Positions 1-9,134 of a stretch of DNA of 64,000 bases are shown here, piece by piece. The position numbers and the translations under genes were made by a program. Position 1 is the stretch's first letter, and each line of letters begins with the position of its first letter. Location: NCBI GenBank assembly GCA_964484185.1, contig CAZAEQ010000001.1, positions 124,001-188,000 on the forward strand, read 5' to 3'. The stretch is from F1-120-MAGs238 sp964484185 (lineage in GTDB: Bacteria; Planctomycetota; Phycisphaerae; Phycisphaerales; UBA1924). The notes under the pieces were generated by a model that was not told the DNA's origin, ran no database searches, and saw only the letters and a list, made by a program, of their open reading frames with translations.

Positions 1-498
1 AAACGCATGCTCAATCTTGAGTTCACCCAGCAACAACCTCACCTGGTCCAGTGCAAACCCCTTGGCAACCGCACCCAGGTCAATCGCCAATCCCTCCCGC
101 AAGAACCGAATTGTCCGCGCCTGCGCATCCAACTCGACAGACTGCATACCCCACACCGCGTTCTCGCCCGCCGATGAATGAGCCTGATGCAGCCCCAGCC
201 TCTTCATCAGCGGCGCAACCGTGATATCAAACGCCCCCTGCGATTCCTTCCACACCTTCTGCGCAACCGCAAACAGCGACCACTCCGGTTCATTCACCTG
301 CACCGGCTTCGCATGCGCCACCTTATTGATGTAGCTCACCAGCGAATCAGGCTTGAACAGCGACAGCCGACTATCCCAATGCTGAATCTCTTCACTCACC
401 TGCTCCGCCGCCGCGCGCAAAAACTCCTCATTCCGCCCACCCTGCGGCGGAATCACAATCTCCCAGCGCGTCGACATGGCCTGTGTCGAATAAATCAT
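1..498 (-). CDS. apbE: ApbE-family FAD:protein FMN transferase, 3' end cut by window edge
   Basis: The reverse strand reads continuously from an ATG at 498 to the window edge, so only the first 166 residues are present. Visible ApbE hallmarks are AMSTRWEI near the N-terminus (the family's AMGT-type motif, Ser replacing Gly), DSRLSLFKPDSLVSYIN, GAFDITVAPL and DLGAVAKGFALD. ApbE proteins transfer FMN from FAD to a Thr of target proteins such as Rnf/Nqr subunits, using Mg2+. Most ApbE proteins are exported lipoproteins. This one begins almost directly with the catalytic domain and shows no signal peptide, so it may be cytoplasmic or start further upstream. A second in-frame ATG lies at 477. The recognition is firm; the exact start is not. 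Confidence 0.85.
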   Translation of the reverse strand, partial: MIYSTQAMSTRWEIVIPPQGGRNEEFLRAAAEQVSEEIQHWDSRLSLFKPDSLVSYINKVAHAKPVQVNEPEWSLFAVAQKVWKESQGAFDITVAPLMKRLGLHQAHSSAGENAVWGMQSVELDAQARTIRFLREGLAIDLGAVAKGFALDQVRLLLGELKIEHAF

Positions 499-528
499 CC
501 CGAAAACAATTCTCCCAATACGCCCCCA

Positions 529-576
529 TAAAAGCAAAGATGCGGACCGGACCCCCTTTTGAATCCGATCCGCATC
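529..576 (-). terminator. Rho-independent terminator behind the oxidoreductase gene
   Basis: Positions 539-551 and 564-576 form a 13-bp stem with one mismatch around a 12-nt loop. On the reverse strand the stem is followed by a T-rich stretch. It lies 41 bp past the stop of the Gfo/Idh/MocA gene and just before apbE, so it ends the carrier-oxidoreductase transcript. Confidence 0.7.
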
Positions 577-616
577 GATTGTTGTACGTGATAGTTGCGT
601 GAACTATGAAGGTTCT

Positions 617-1987
617 TTAGACCTTGCGTGAGGTCATTGTCTTGGGATCAAACTCAAACGCTCCGCCTTCCCACATCGAACGTGTGGCAAGACCGACAAT
701 GACCATGACCTTCGCGCCCTGGATCACATCGCTGTCTGGCTGGATGCGCTCGCGGATACACCGGAACCACTTCAAGCGGTGCAGGTCCTGATCGTTGCCG
801 ATATCCGGGCACTCGATCTTCTTGCTTTCCACTTCTTCCGTGTACGGTGGCTCAGGGCTGACTTCGCAGTGGCGTGAGCCAAGGCGGATGTTGCCCTTGC
901 TGCCGCGGATCAGGGGGTCCAGGCCAAGCTGATTGCAGGTTGAGCCCGCAATCACCATCTGGTGCCCAGATTCAAACTGCACAGCGATATTCACGCTGTC
1001 GTGGTTTTCCATTTCCTTGTCAACCAGGTGTGATCCAACCGCAACAACGCGTGTCGGCCATCCAACGCTGTCACCCAGCGACACAAACAAGGGAGTAATC
1101 ACGTGCGGCAGCAAATCGCCCAGAATGCCCGTTGAGGTCTTCTTGTAGCGGCGCCAACGTGAGTACAGCTTGGGGTCCCAGGCCTGCTTGCCCATCGGTC
1201 CACACCATGCATCCCAGTCAAGGTTCTCGCCGGGCTTCCACTCTGCCCCGGGGAATTCCTTCTGATCGGGCTTGAGTGCGTAATAGTTCCACTCGCCCTT
1301 AGGAGAGTTGCGGCAATAGCTCGTCTGGCTGAACGTCGGCACGCCGATCGTCCCCGCCGCAATCACCTTCTTGGCTTCGTGATACTTGGGCAGATTCGTC
1401 ATCTGTGTTCCAACCTGCAACCGCATATCCGGGTTTGCAAGCACCACTTCGCGAAGAACAAGGGCTTCGTCCAGCGTCAGAGTCATTGGCTTTTCAAGAT
1501 ACACATCCTTGCCCGCAAGAATGGCATCGATGCCCATCTGTGCGTGCCAGTGTTCCGGCGTCGCAATCAACACGCCGTGCAGGTCTTCACGCGCCAGCAT
1601 TTCTTTGTAATTCGAGTAAGTCGCGGGAACCGCGGCCTGTCCCCATTCTGGCAGGTGCTTGACCACGTATTCCATATTGAACTTGTTGACATCGCAGATC
1701 GCAGCGATTTCAACCTTGTCCTTGCCATCTTTCACCAGGCTGGCGATCGAATGGCAATGGTTCATTCCCATCGAGCCCTGGCCTGGTCCACCCATGCCGA
1801 TGACGCCGATCTTGATCACACCATCTGCCGCCAGAGGTGCACGGGCTTTAGCCTTTCCTTGCGGCTTGACGATGGTCGGGGCATCCGACCGTTTCGCCGA
1901 TGCCAATGAGGTAATAACGGCGGCCGCGCCAACTGCACCGGCGGCGGCCAGGAAGTTGCGACGAGATTGGTCTGGTTGATGGGTCAT
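617..1987 (-). CDS. Tat-exported Gfo/Idh/MocA-family oxidoreductase
   Basis: The protein has about 456 residues. It starts with a twin-arginine signal (SRRNFLAAAG followed by an Ala-rich hydrophobic stretch), so it is probably exported folded to the periplasm. A Rossmann NAD(P)-binding domain follows, with IGVIGMGGPGQGS near residue 60, the acidic strand end ICDVN, and the family signature LEKPM. The C-terminal half is the usual alpha/beta substrate domain. Such enzymes oxidise or reduce sugars, inositols or their derivatives; the substrate cannot be read from sequence. I chose the ATG at 1987 because the signal peptide begins there; upstream in-frame codons look non-coding. The gene lies 110 bp downstream of an MFS carrier on the same strand, a common planctomycete pairing that suggests uptake and processing of a sugar-like compound. 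Confidence 0.9.
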   Translation of the reverse strand: MTHQPDQSRRNFLAAAGAVGAAAVITSLASAKRSDAPTIVKPQGKAKARAPLAADGVIKIGVIGMGGPGQGSMGMNHCHSIASLVKDGKDKVEIAAICDVNKFNMEYVVKHLPEWGQAAVPATYSNYKEMLAREDLHGVLIATPEHWHAQMGIDAILAGKDVYLEKPMTLTLDEALVLREVVLANPDMRLQVGTQMTNLPKYHEAKKVIAAGTIGVPTFSQTSYCRNSPKGEWNYYALKPDQKEFPGAEWKPGENLDWDAWCGPMGKQAWDPKLYSRWRRYKKTSTGILGDLLPHVITPLFVSLGDSVGWPTRVVAVGSHLVDKEMENHDSVNIAVQFESGHQMVIAGSTCNQLGLDPLIRGSKGNIRLGSRHCEVSPEPPYTEEVESKKIECPDIGNDQDLHRLKWFRCIRERIQPDSDVIQGAKVMVIVGLATRSMWEGGAFEFDPKTMTSRKV

Positions 1988-2097
1988 ATGAATCCTTATG
2001 AATGCGGGAAGAACCGATTTAGTACGATAGCAAGAACAGCAGGCCGAATGCAAGGCCAATGTAAGAGTAATCCGGTGAAACCTGCGGGTCGACTCGC

Positions 2098-3429
2098 TTA
2101 CCGCCCGGGGACGATCCCCGGAGCAACAGCTTTTGCCGCAGCTTTGCCCGAAAACGCCAGCACAAAGACCACTAAGACTCCAGCGGCGAACAGGGTCGGA
2201 TACATCCAAACCGTGGCCCAGTCAATTGTTTTGCTCCCCGCGGCGCTCGTAGTGGTGTAATGGTCAACCAGACGTCCAAAAACCTGGTTTCCGATCAACA
2301 TCCCAACGCCCTGCGTGAGCAAAACCAGGAAGCACTGGGCCTTAGCTCGCATCTCGGGCGGGGCGAACTTCTCGGTGTAGATCTGGCCAGTCACGAAGAA
2401 GAAGTCATAGCAGATGCCGTGGAGGATGATCCCCGCGAGTACAAACGCCACCGCGTTTCCAGAACCAAACGAACTCGATGCCGCACTAAAGAACGCATAC
2501 CGGGCGATCCAGGCAAGCATGCCCACCGCCAACATCCACTTCACACCCAGCCGTGCAAAGCACAGCGGCATGACGAGCATGAACAGAATCTCGCTCATCT
2601 GCCCAAAGCTCATCTTAAACGGCACATTCTCCAGACCTACTGCGCCCGCATACACACCCGCAAACGAGTAATACGCGGCCAGCGGAATACAGATCAGCGT
2701 CGAACAGATCGCAAAGACCAGGAACGACCGATCGCCCAGAAGTTTGATCGCATCCAGCCCCAGAATATCTGAAATATTGGCCGGTTTGCCCTTCATTGGC
2801 GGCGGCGTATTAGGCAACATAAACGAGAACAACCCCAGAACCATGCCGCTGGCGCCGGCTATATAGAAGAACAGCGGCGATGCATTGCGTGCCGCCTCAA
2901 CATTTGGATACTCGCCTTGTTGCGTGATCATCTGCCGAGCGACAAATCCGACAAGTACACCAGCAACGATCCAGCCAATGGTGCCCCACACCCGCACGAT
3001 CGGAAATTGCTTCTCCGCATTGTTCATAGCGTTAAACGCAATGGTGTTGGTCAGGCCCAGCGTGGGCATATAGCAAAGCATGTGCAGCAGCAACACGCCG
3101 ATAAAGAACCAGACGTTGTCCTTGCCGCCGGCGGCGATAGTGGGGGCGGCGATCAGCAAGAGACCGCCCACAAAGTGCAGCACGCCCATGACTTTCTGAC
3201 TCGCAAAGAAGCGGTCAGCGATAATCCCCAGGAAGAATGGCGTAATAATCGCGGCCAGTGGGGCCACCGAATATGCATTGCCGATCATCGCCCCTTCAAA
3301 CCCGCGAGCGCCCATGAATGGTGCGAGCGTGACGAACCAGGCGCCCCACAAGAAGAACTGAAGGAACATCATGACCGACAAAATGCCGGTTGATGATTTC
3401 CTGACATTGTCTGAAGCGTCGACGATCAT
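2098..3429 (-). CDS. MFS transporter, nucleoside:H+ symporter (Nuc_H_symport)-like
   Basis: The protein has about 443 residues and roughly twelve hydrophobic segments, beginning with MMFLQFFLWGAWFVTLAPFM, the typical opening of Nuc_H_symport/NupG-like carriers. It also has the loop-2/3 type stretch GIIADRFFASQKVM and a long central loop around residue 210. The family moves nucleosides or related small polar solutes with protons across the inner membrane. In planctomycetes such genes often sit beside Gfo/Idh/MocA oxidoreductases, as here, so the natural substrate may be a sugar derivative. I start it at the ATG at 3429 because GGGAGAA lies a few bases upstream; an ATG at 3450 has no such site. 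It is probably cotranscribed with the oxidoreductase. Confidence 0.85.
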   Translation of the reverse strand: MIVDASDNVRKSSTGILSVMMFLQFFLWGAWFVTLAPFMGARGFEGAMIGNAYSVAPLAAIITPFFLGIIADRFFASQKVMGVLHFVGGLLLIAAPTIAAGGKDNVWFFIGVLLLHMLCYMPTLGLTNTIAFNAMNNAEKQFPIVRVWGTIGWIVAGVLVGFVARQMITQQGEYPNVEAARNASPLFFYIAGASGMVLGLFSFMLPNTPPPMKGKPANISDILGLDAIKLLGDRSFLVFAICSTLICIPLAAYYSFAGVYAGAVGLENVPFKMSFGQMSEILFMLVMPLCFARLGVKWMLAVGMLAWIARYAFFSAASSSFGSGNAVAFVLAGIILHGICYDFFFVTGQIYTEKFAPPEMRAKAQCFLVLLTQGVGMLIGNQVFGRLVDHYTTTSAAGSKTIDWATVWMYPTLFAAGVLVVFVLAFSGKAAAKAVAPGIVPGR

Positions 3430-3554
3430 GCAGTTCTCCCGGTGTGCCATTGCTGGAATTGCCAGCCATCAGCGGTTGGCAGCCTATCAGATTCACCTAC
3501 TGTTCGCACGGCGACCCGGAAATTCCTTTCCGGATGGCTAGACAGGAACAGCAT

Positions 3555-4187
3555 ATGGAATTTTCCCCAGCGCACAAAACCCTGGAAATCGCCAAGGTAC
3601 CCCAAGATGCGGTTGCCTTTCTTCGTTCCCATACTAGTGGAGTGCTCATCGTCGATGGCGAAGCCCGCGCACGCAAATTTGTCCCCGACCCCCAAACCGG
3701 TTCTCCAGTCTCCGGAGCTGACCCATGGATGCTGGATGCGACCGATTTCACCTTGTGCATCCCCGATGATTCGTCTGGGTGTCTGCAACTGATGGTGAAC
3801 CCCAAGGTGCTCGATGCTCAGACGCATCTTGCCGCGGATCGGTTTCTGGCGTATCACGGAGAACTGAATTCGGCAAGATTGGTGCTCTGGGAAATCGATA
3901 GCGCCAAAGGCGGCGGCCAGATGTTTCAAGGCGCAGATGTTGCGGTGCCCAATCCACTTGCGAGCAGTGAGAATGCATTGCTGAAGCAATTGAATTCTTC
4001 GCCACCTGTGTTGGCTTCCGCGGTGCAGCGGGTTTTGAAAAAGGTCTGGGCCGACCCGCGCGCGGTGGGGATCGATTCATGGGGGATCGATATCAATTCA
4101 CGGTTTGGTATGACAAGAATCTGTTTCGCAGAATCTGTTACCGACTCCACTGTTCCCGCCGCGATAAAAGCGCTGCTGGGCTCTTGA
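3555..4187 (+). CDS. Conserved-looking hypothetical protein
   Basis: A 210-residue soluble protein with no signal peptide or membrane segment. I start it at the ATG at 3555, preceded by AGGA at good spacing; an in-frame ATG at 3534 is possible. The codon pattern matches neighbouring real genes and the amino-acid composition is balanced. Stretches such as SGVLIVDGEAR and GCLQLMVNPKVLD alternate like the strands of a small beta barrel, faintly recalling flavin-binding pyridoxamine-oxidase-like or HugZ-like folds, but I see no diagnostic motif. It is transcribed divergently from the MFS gene, so it may share its control region. Function unknown. Confidence 0.6.
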   Translation: MEFSPAHKTLEIAKVPQDAVAFLRSHTSGVLIVDGEARARKFVPDPQTGSPVSGADPWMLDATDFTLCIPDDSSGCLQLMVNPKVLDAQTHLAADRFLAYHGELNSARLVLWEIDSAKGGGQMFQGADVAVPNPLASSENALLKQLNSSPPVLASAVQRVLKKVWADPRAVGIDSWGIDINSRFGMTRICFAESVTDSTVPAAIKALLGS

Positions 4188-4236
4188 AAAATTGCAAGAC
4201 GGCAAGACATAACGCGATATTACACCGCACGAAGCA

Positions 4237-5256
4237 TCAGCAGCCAGCGCTATAGGCCTGCACAAAATCGAGGTAGTCAAAGAAGTCGATGAAGCTGTCG
4301 TGGTTGAAATCGGAGAGCATGTCCGTGGCGGCAAAAGCGATGACAAAATCGATGTAGTCAAAGAAGTCTATTGCGAAATCGTTGTTGAAGTCGGCAGGGC
4401 AGGAGATGGTGAGGATCGCCGGAGGAGAGGTGAATTCCTGCGCGCAATTGCTCTCGGAAACAACGCAGTCATATTCACCGGCATCTTCCAGTTTGGCGTT
4501 TGCGAAAGTGAGGCGGATGGTGCGCGTGCCCGTGATGTCGGGGGTCTCATCGAGTCGAACGCGGTTTTTCCGCCATTGGTAATTCCCCGGTCGACCAAAA
4601 GTTGCGGTGAAGATCACAGGTGTGTTTGCCACAGCGGTCTGAGTCTCTGGCAGATCCATAAATATGCAGCCAGGACTGGCCGCAAAAAAAGATGCGTTCT
4701 CGAAACTCGCTGCGCTCCCGCTGATGCGTGTAACGCCGCCTTGTGGCGACGTATAGACCTGAAGGGCACGACCGGGGAGAGAATTCAGGAAGAGGCTCAC
4801 TGAGAGGTAGTTGGTTGGCGATGGTGGCAAAACAGCGGTCACGAGCGTGATGGGCATCGCAGAAGTGAATCCGGGATTATTCAGTGGAGCCGCCTGAACC
4901 GGATTAATCCATGTGTCTGCGCCGGCAGTGTTGATGATGCAGAGTCGGCCCCCGGCATCTTGCGGTCCAAGGACCTGACCGAGCGCGTTCAGGGGATAAG
5001 GGATCGCAAGATCAGTAACATTTGCTGGCACCGCGTTGGCGAGACAGACATTGAACTGTGAAGAAGCGAAGCCCATGCCGCTGGAAACATTGTTCCAACT
5101 CGCACGGACACGAATGTACTGGGTGAGATGAGAGGTTCGCCACCAGGCATTATGCCAGTGAAGACCGTCGGTGGAGATCTCGGACCAGAGGAAAGCGGTC
5201 TGAGCGGAGGCGGCGGCCGAACATGCAGCGAGAAAGAGTATTGCGAAACGTTGCAT
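4237..5256 (-). CDS. Secreted protein with Ig-like domain and GC-type dockerin
   Basis: A 339-residue exported protein. A Sec signal peptide (MQRFAILFLAACSAAASAQ) is followed by a domain of about 190 residues that I do not recognise. An Ig-like domain spans roughly residues 205-282, with the typical end DAGEYDCVVSESNC. The C-terminal 55 residues hold two dockerin-like calcium-loop repeats (DFFDYIDFVIAFA and DFFDYLDFVQAYS) and end in Gly-Cys-stop. This tail appears on several secreted proteins in the window and is a known planctomycete module, presumed to anchor or sort surface proteins. GGAGAG lies just upstream of the start. The exact role is unknown; an adhesive or structural surface protein is likely. 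Confidence 0.85.
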   Translation of the reverse strand: MQRFAILFLAACSAAASAQTAFLWSEISTDGLHWHNAWWRTSHLTQYIRVRASWNNVSSGMGFASSQFNVCLANAVPANVTDLAIPYPLNALGQVLGPQDAGGRLCIINTAGADTWINPVQAAPLNNPGFTSAMPITLVTAVLPPSPTNYLSVSLFLNSLPGRALQVYTSPQGGVTRISGSAASFENASFFAASPGCIFMDLPETQTAVANTPVIFTATFGRPGNYQWRKNRVRLDETPDITGTRTIRLTFANAKLEDAGEYDCVVSESNCAQEFTSPPAILTISCPADFNNDFAIDFFDYIDFVIAFAATDMLSDFNHDSFIDFFDYLDFVQAYSAGC

Positions 5257-5310
5257 GCATCTCTCCGGCGAATTACGATTGTAGACCGCAGTGAATCAGG
5301 AGTACGCAGC

Positions 5311-6000
5311 TCACTTATTTCCGATGATCATTCTCGCGAACGAGTCCCAGGCCGGTGTGCGGGCAAGCCACACAATGACTGCGGAAAGTACGGTGACAAT
5401 TGCCCAGCCAGTCGCCAGTGGGCGATCAACCGCGCGGATGAGAATGCAGCGGAAAGCTACGAGAATTGCGCCCAGGACAACCGCCGCGAAAAAGGGACCA
5501 AAGAGTCGATCCCAGACAGTGCCGACGTAGAGATTGTTAAGAACATCGACGCGGTTGAGCGCGGCAGAGATCGTGACCAAAGTGGCCGTCAACATCATGG
5601 CGCGGTGGATCTTCGGGCGAGTGCGATTCCAGATGGCAACACCGACGAAGATCCCAAAGAAAATGACCGAGATCAGCGGCACCGCGAGGAATTCAACCGG
5701 GTTGAACCCCATGACCTTTACTTCCATCGGAGTGACACGCGCCGATTGCACCCCGACCATGACACCCAGAACCAATACCGCGAGTGCAACTGCAACGCCA
5801 AAGCGTCCCAGCGCCATGTGCACCTTGCGTTTGCCACTGGCGACGAGCACCGGTTGAATGATTCCAAGCATTATCCAGAGTGACATTGAGACGCCATGAA
5901 TAATGATGAGCGAGCGGATGGGGGGCGTGATTGGTCGACCGGGATAAGACTGTCCCTGGAAGTAGAACCTCTGAAAACCCGCGATTGTGCAGAGAAGCAT
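5311..6000 (-). CDS. Multi-pass membrane protein; natural 5' end interrupted by TGA
   Basis: The open part codes for 229 residues with about six or seven hydrophobic helices. Conserved-looking motifs are IIHGVSMSLWIMLG, KRKVHMALGRFG and RPKIHRAMM, shared by a widespread family of membrane proteins without known function. The ATG at 6000 has no ribosome site. Reading upstream in the same frame gives an ATG at 6102 with GAGGGAA in front and a plausible N-terminus, but codon 26 (positions 6025-6027) is TGA. The residues just after it (FYPFAGVVM) continue the family's usual start. The gene is thus either inactivated, uses a poor internal start, or holds a sequencing error at one base. Confidence 0.7.
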   Translation of the reverse strand: MLLCTIAGFQRFYFQGQSYPGRPITPPIRSLIIIHGVSMSLWIMLGIIQPVLVASGKRKVHMALGRFGVAVALAVLVLGVMVGVQSARVTPMEVKVMGFNPVEFLAVPLISVIFFGIFVGVAIWNRTRPKIHRAMMLTATLVTISAALNRVDVLNNLYVGTVWDRLFGPFFAAVVLGAILVAFRCILIRAVDRPLATGWAIVTVLSAVIVWLARTPAWDSFARMIIGNK

Positions 6001-6317
6001 GACAACGCCAGCGAAGGGATAGAATCAGCGAGCAAACGCGGTGGGCCTGCCAGGTGCCGGGACCGCAGAAGTTGACAATGCCGCAGACGAAGTCGTGTCC
6101 ATTTGAAATTCCCTCACGAAGTTATAGAACGTTTGCGTAATGATCGTCGAGAGCGCGAAACGAGCTTTAAAATTGTACCAGGCCTACGGGTTCTGTGACA
6201 GAAAAAGCCGCACAACCTTGAAGCTGGACTGCTATGAGATCAGTGTATATTTTGAGATTCGACCGTTCACCCAGGTTGCGCGGACGGGACGGGCGGCATC
6301 GCGATCAGGAACAAAGG

Positions 6318-7211
6318 TCAGCAGCCAATGCTGAAGGCATCAACGAAGTCGAGATAGTCAAAGAAATCGATGACGGAATCGTTGTTGAAATCTGCGCCGG
6401 GGAGATTCGCGCTAAATGCATCAACGAAATCGAGGTAGTCGAAGAAATCCAGCTCGCCATCGTTGTTGAAATCGGCCGAGCATGTCTGGCGAGGAGCGAC
6501 CACGATGTTGATGGTGTCGCCACTGGTCAGGGCGATTGTTGAAATCTCGAGTCGGCCGATGCCTGTAGGGAGTGCCAGCAGGAGAATGTCAGTATTGAAA
6601 TCATTCTGCTCAGCAATGCGTGTAGCTACAAAGTCTCCGTTGACCGTGTTAAGGAAGACATCGTCATTAAATGGAATATTGCTTTCGGTCCATGTGTGAT
6701 CGTACGAACCAATCTGTTCAAACGCACCGAGCGATATGGCCACCCCGTTCGAATCAAACGCGGCCAGACGATATCCGGGGAGTGTCGGTGTGCCATGTCC
6801 GAAGTTGCCAATACCCAGGAACATTCTGCTCGAGTCAGTGACAAGTGCAAAGTCGATAGTGAATGTCCAGCTCTGCGTGAAAACATTGCCCACGGCGGCG
6901 GAGGGAGCGTGGACCGGCGAAAATGGAACCGCGTTGAAAGCGAGCGGGAAAGGAGTGTCAACGCTGGTGCCGCCAGCGGTAGTGGATACCGACAGAGTGC
7001 CAAATGCGGGCGAAGTAGCTGAGGCGGACATACCACCTCCAGATGACCACGATACCCAGTTGTAAACCTGAGCGGTCGCCGCGGGTGTGCAAAGATTTGC
7101 CAAGCCAACCCCTGCCAGGACAAGGAGCCACACAGTTGCGTTCATCGAAGCTCGGCGAGCTCGAGGCGAGAATGTGGCGGACTGAGATTGAATTGCAGAG
7201 AAGCTCTTCAT
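6318..7211 (-). CDS. Secreted GC-type dockerin protein
   Basis: A protein of about 297 residues starting at 7211, where AAAGGAGG sits four bases upstream; an earlier in-frame ATG at 7232 lacks such a site. The long N-terminus (charged start, then VWLLVLAGVGLANLC, cleavage near ATAQVYNW) looks like a Sec signal. The body of about 200 residues is Gly/Ser/Thr-rich and probably beta-structured, with no domain I can name. The last 54 residues are a two-repeat dockerin bracketed by cysteines: CSADFNNDG at its start and SIGC at the end. It shares this tail with the proteins at 4237, 44783, 49696 and 50832. Function unknown; probably surface-anchored. Confidence 0.85.
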   Translation of the reverse strand: MKSFSAIQSQSATFSPRARRASMNATVWLLVLAGVGLANLCTPAATAQVYNWVSWSSGGGMSASATSPAFGTLSVSTTAGGTSVDTPFPLAFNAVPFSPVHAPSAAVGNVFTQSWTFTIDFALVTDSSRMFLGIGNFGHGTPTLPGYRLAAFDSNGVAISLGAFEQIGSYDHTWTESNIPFNDDVFLNTVNGDFVATRIAEQNDFNTDILLLALPTGIGRLEISTIALTSGDTINIVVAPRQTCSADFNNDGELDFFDYLDFVDAFSANLPGADFNNDSVIDFFDYLDFVDAFSIGC

Positions 7212-7259
7212 GAGGCCTCCTTTGTGTATCACAATTCTAACAGAGTGTTCTGAGGAGAT

Positions 7260-7409
7260 TCAACATCCGATGCTGAATGCATCCAAAAAATCAAGGCAGT
7301 CGAAGAAGTCGATGCCGCCATCGTAATTGAAATCGGCTGTTGGCACAAGCTCGCACGCCGCGAAATCGCAAAAAAAGCGGCACGGCCTTAAGGGCCGCGC
7401 CGCGAACAT
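7260..7409 (-). pseudogene. Orphan remnant of a GC-type dockerin tail
   Basis: Reverse-strand positions 7337-7260 code for TADFNYDGGIDFF followed by DCLDFLDAFSIGC and a stop, which is the second repeat of the dockerin module with Tyr to Cys and Val to Leu changes. The open frame runs back to an ATG at 7409 (49 codons), but its first part is read through the terminator hairpin of the 7434-9134 gene. The remnant is in the same frame as that upstream gene. It is best read as the decayed end of a former dockerin gene, or the lost tail of the upstream protein. Confidence 0.6.
7370..7403 (-). terminator. Rho-independent terminator of the 566-aa secreted protein gene
   Basis: An 11-bp GC-rich stem (7377-7387 paired with 7393-7403, one mismatch or wobble) encloses a 5-nt loop. 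Seven T residues follow on the reverse strand. It starts about 30 bp after the stop codon at 7434. Confidence 0.85.
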
Positions 7410-7433
7410 GTGTAATGCGTAGAGTTATGAAAC

Positions 7434-9134
7434 TTAGCGACCGCCGCTGACTCCAGGAACAAGTGCCGGCGTGGTATTGGCGGCATCCACAGGTGCGGGA
7501 TTGACAGTGCGAGCAGGAAGCGGAAGCGGAGTCGCCTTCGAAGCCGCGGCCTGGCGCTTCATTGCTTCAGCAGATTCTCTCTCAAGGAAGCTTGTGTCCT
7601 TGAAGTAGATGCCGCGTTCTGGCGCCATGCCAAATGCATCAGGATTAAGGTATTTGCCACGGTCCTTGGCTGCCTTGTCTTTCTCAATTGGAATGCGGTG
7701 TGCATCAGCATACTTGTCATGGCGGATGCCGGTGACCTGCCATGAGACTTCCTGATTGGGCATGCTGGTGCGAATCGTGAACTGCCGGTCTTCGATCTTC
7801 TTCACAACCTTGGCGATCGCAAAGCCCGAATCGGATTCATCCAGAATCGTGAGCTGGTAACGGAAATCGCGGTTGAGTGCTTCAAACCATTCCGGAAGCG
7901 TGACGACTGCGTATCCAGAAGCATCGGTGTGAACAACGCCGTTATAGATATTCATCATGTCGGGCGATTCGACGAAGGAGTGATAAAGATACTTGTTCTC
8001 TGGGTCCAGTGGGTGATCGATCATGAAAGAGCCGCTGCTCTTTGCGAGCGTGCCGATCACACTCACGTTGCCGTTGAAGAATCCCGCGAAGCCGCCGCCG
8101 CCGTTGGAGTTTCCGTATATGGCCACGCCACCTGAGCTGGAATTGGGGACGAACCCAGCGACACCAACACCGTTGCCACCCTGATAGCCAGCGACGCCAT
8201 AACCAGTGCCGGCGGCGCTGGTGCAGAGACCCCAGACCCCCGCAGTTCCGCTACCCGGGGTGACTGCCGTGATCACACCTTTGACACCCGCGGCGGCCGT
8301 GCCGTCGTTTGATCCGTTGGTGCTATTTGAATTTGTACCAAGGATGATGCCTGTGGTGCTCGATCCAGTCGCGTCAACTTTTGTCGATGGAGTGTCGGTA
8401 CCAACGCCGACATTGCCTTGGAAGTAGTTCTTCCCCCCGGAGAAATACCCTGCGAAACCAGTTGAGCTCGCGACATGCCCGCGCACGCCAAATGACTGTC
8501 CGGTGCTGGCAAAATTCGCGCCATATACAGCATGCCCATCAGGGCTGATGGCGAGGCCCTGGACACCGAAGCAATTTCCGAACGCACTTGTTGACTGGCC
8601 AAGCACTCCGACACCGACGTCGCTTGCCGCCGTTCCATACACGCCGGTAGTAGTCCCTGTGGAAGCCGTCATATTGGCGAATACCCCGGTGCCTGAAGTA
8701 CTGAGATTATCAAAGTACCCTGCGTAAGAGGTGCCCGTCGTAGCAGTCGCGCGGGCGCGGATGCCCTGACCGGTGACAGAGGCTGTTTCGGCCCAGATGC
8801 CGGTGGCAGGATTATTTGCATCCCCGCTGTCGGCAGTCGCAAAATTGAACCCTTGCAGTCCGCGGCCTTTGGGATTGTTGGTTTCGCCCCACAGCGCTGT
8901 CGTGCGAGCGCCGTTGCCCGGTGTGCCGATGAACGCGTGGAGTCCGATGATGCGTGAAGTTGCATCATCTGTAACATTAAAACGGCTGGTGCTCAGGGCT
9001 CCGCCAACATACACCGGTCCTGTGTTGTACGTAAGGCGGGAGTCTGGAGCAGACGGGCCGGTCCACTGCGCCTGCGCAAGGCCAGCACAGAGAGACAATG
9101 CCGCCAGGGCGGACAACGTATGTGAGCTTCGCAT
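7434..9134 (-). CDS. Large secreted protein with Gly-Val repeat shaft and conserved C-terminal domain
   Basis: A 566-residue exported protein with the Sec signal MRSSHTLSALAALSLCAGLAQAQ. From about residue 60 to 385 it is built of short repeats in which GVYG, GVGVLG, GYGVAG and AGYFSG recur every 20-40 residues; this is the pattern of beta-helical or trimeric shaft proteins such as tail-fibre-like appendages. A distinct domain of about 100 residues follows (KSSGSFMIDHPLDP, KYLYHSFVESPDMMN), also seen behind such repeats in other phyla. The end is charged, then Pro/Ala-rich. It lacks a dockerin, but a dockerin remnant lies just downstream in frame. AAAGGA precedes the start. Role unknown; probably a surface appendage or adhesin. 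Confidence 0.8.
   Translation of the reverse strand: MRSSHTLSALAALSLCAGLAQAQWTGPSAPDSRLTYNTGPVYVGGALSTSRFNVTDDATSRIIGLHAFIGTPGNGARTTALWGETNNPKGRGLQGFNFATADSGDANNPATGIWAETASVTGQGIRARATATTGTSYAGYFDNLSTSGTGVFANMTASTGTTTGVYGTAASDVGVGVLGQSTSAFGNCFGVQGLAISPDGHAVYGANFASTGQSFGVRGHVASSTGFAGYFSGGKNYFQGNVGVGTDTPSTKVDATGSSTTGIILGTNSNSTNGSNDGTAAAGVKGVITAVTPGSGTAGVWGLCTSAAGTGYGVAGYQGGNGVGVAGFVPNSSSGGVAIYGNSNGGGGFAGFFNGNVSVIGTLAKSSGSFMIDHPLDPENKYLYHSFVESPDMMNIYNGVVHTDASGYAVVTLPEWFEALNRDFRYQLTILDESDSGFAIAKVVKKIEDRQFTIRTSMPNQEVSWQVTGIRHDKYADAHRIPIEKDKAAKDRGKYLNPDAFGMAPERGIYFKDTSFLERESAEAMKRQAAASKATPLPLPARTVNPAPVDAANTTPALVPGVSGGR

Noticed and set aside
6025..6027. TGA read as Trp or selenocysteine (alternative code)
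   Set aside because: TGA ends many intact genes in the window, including all dockerin proteins (GC-TGA), and no selenocysteine element or machinery is visible.
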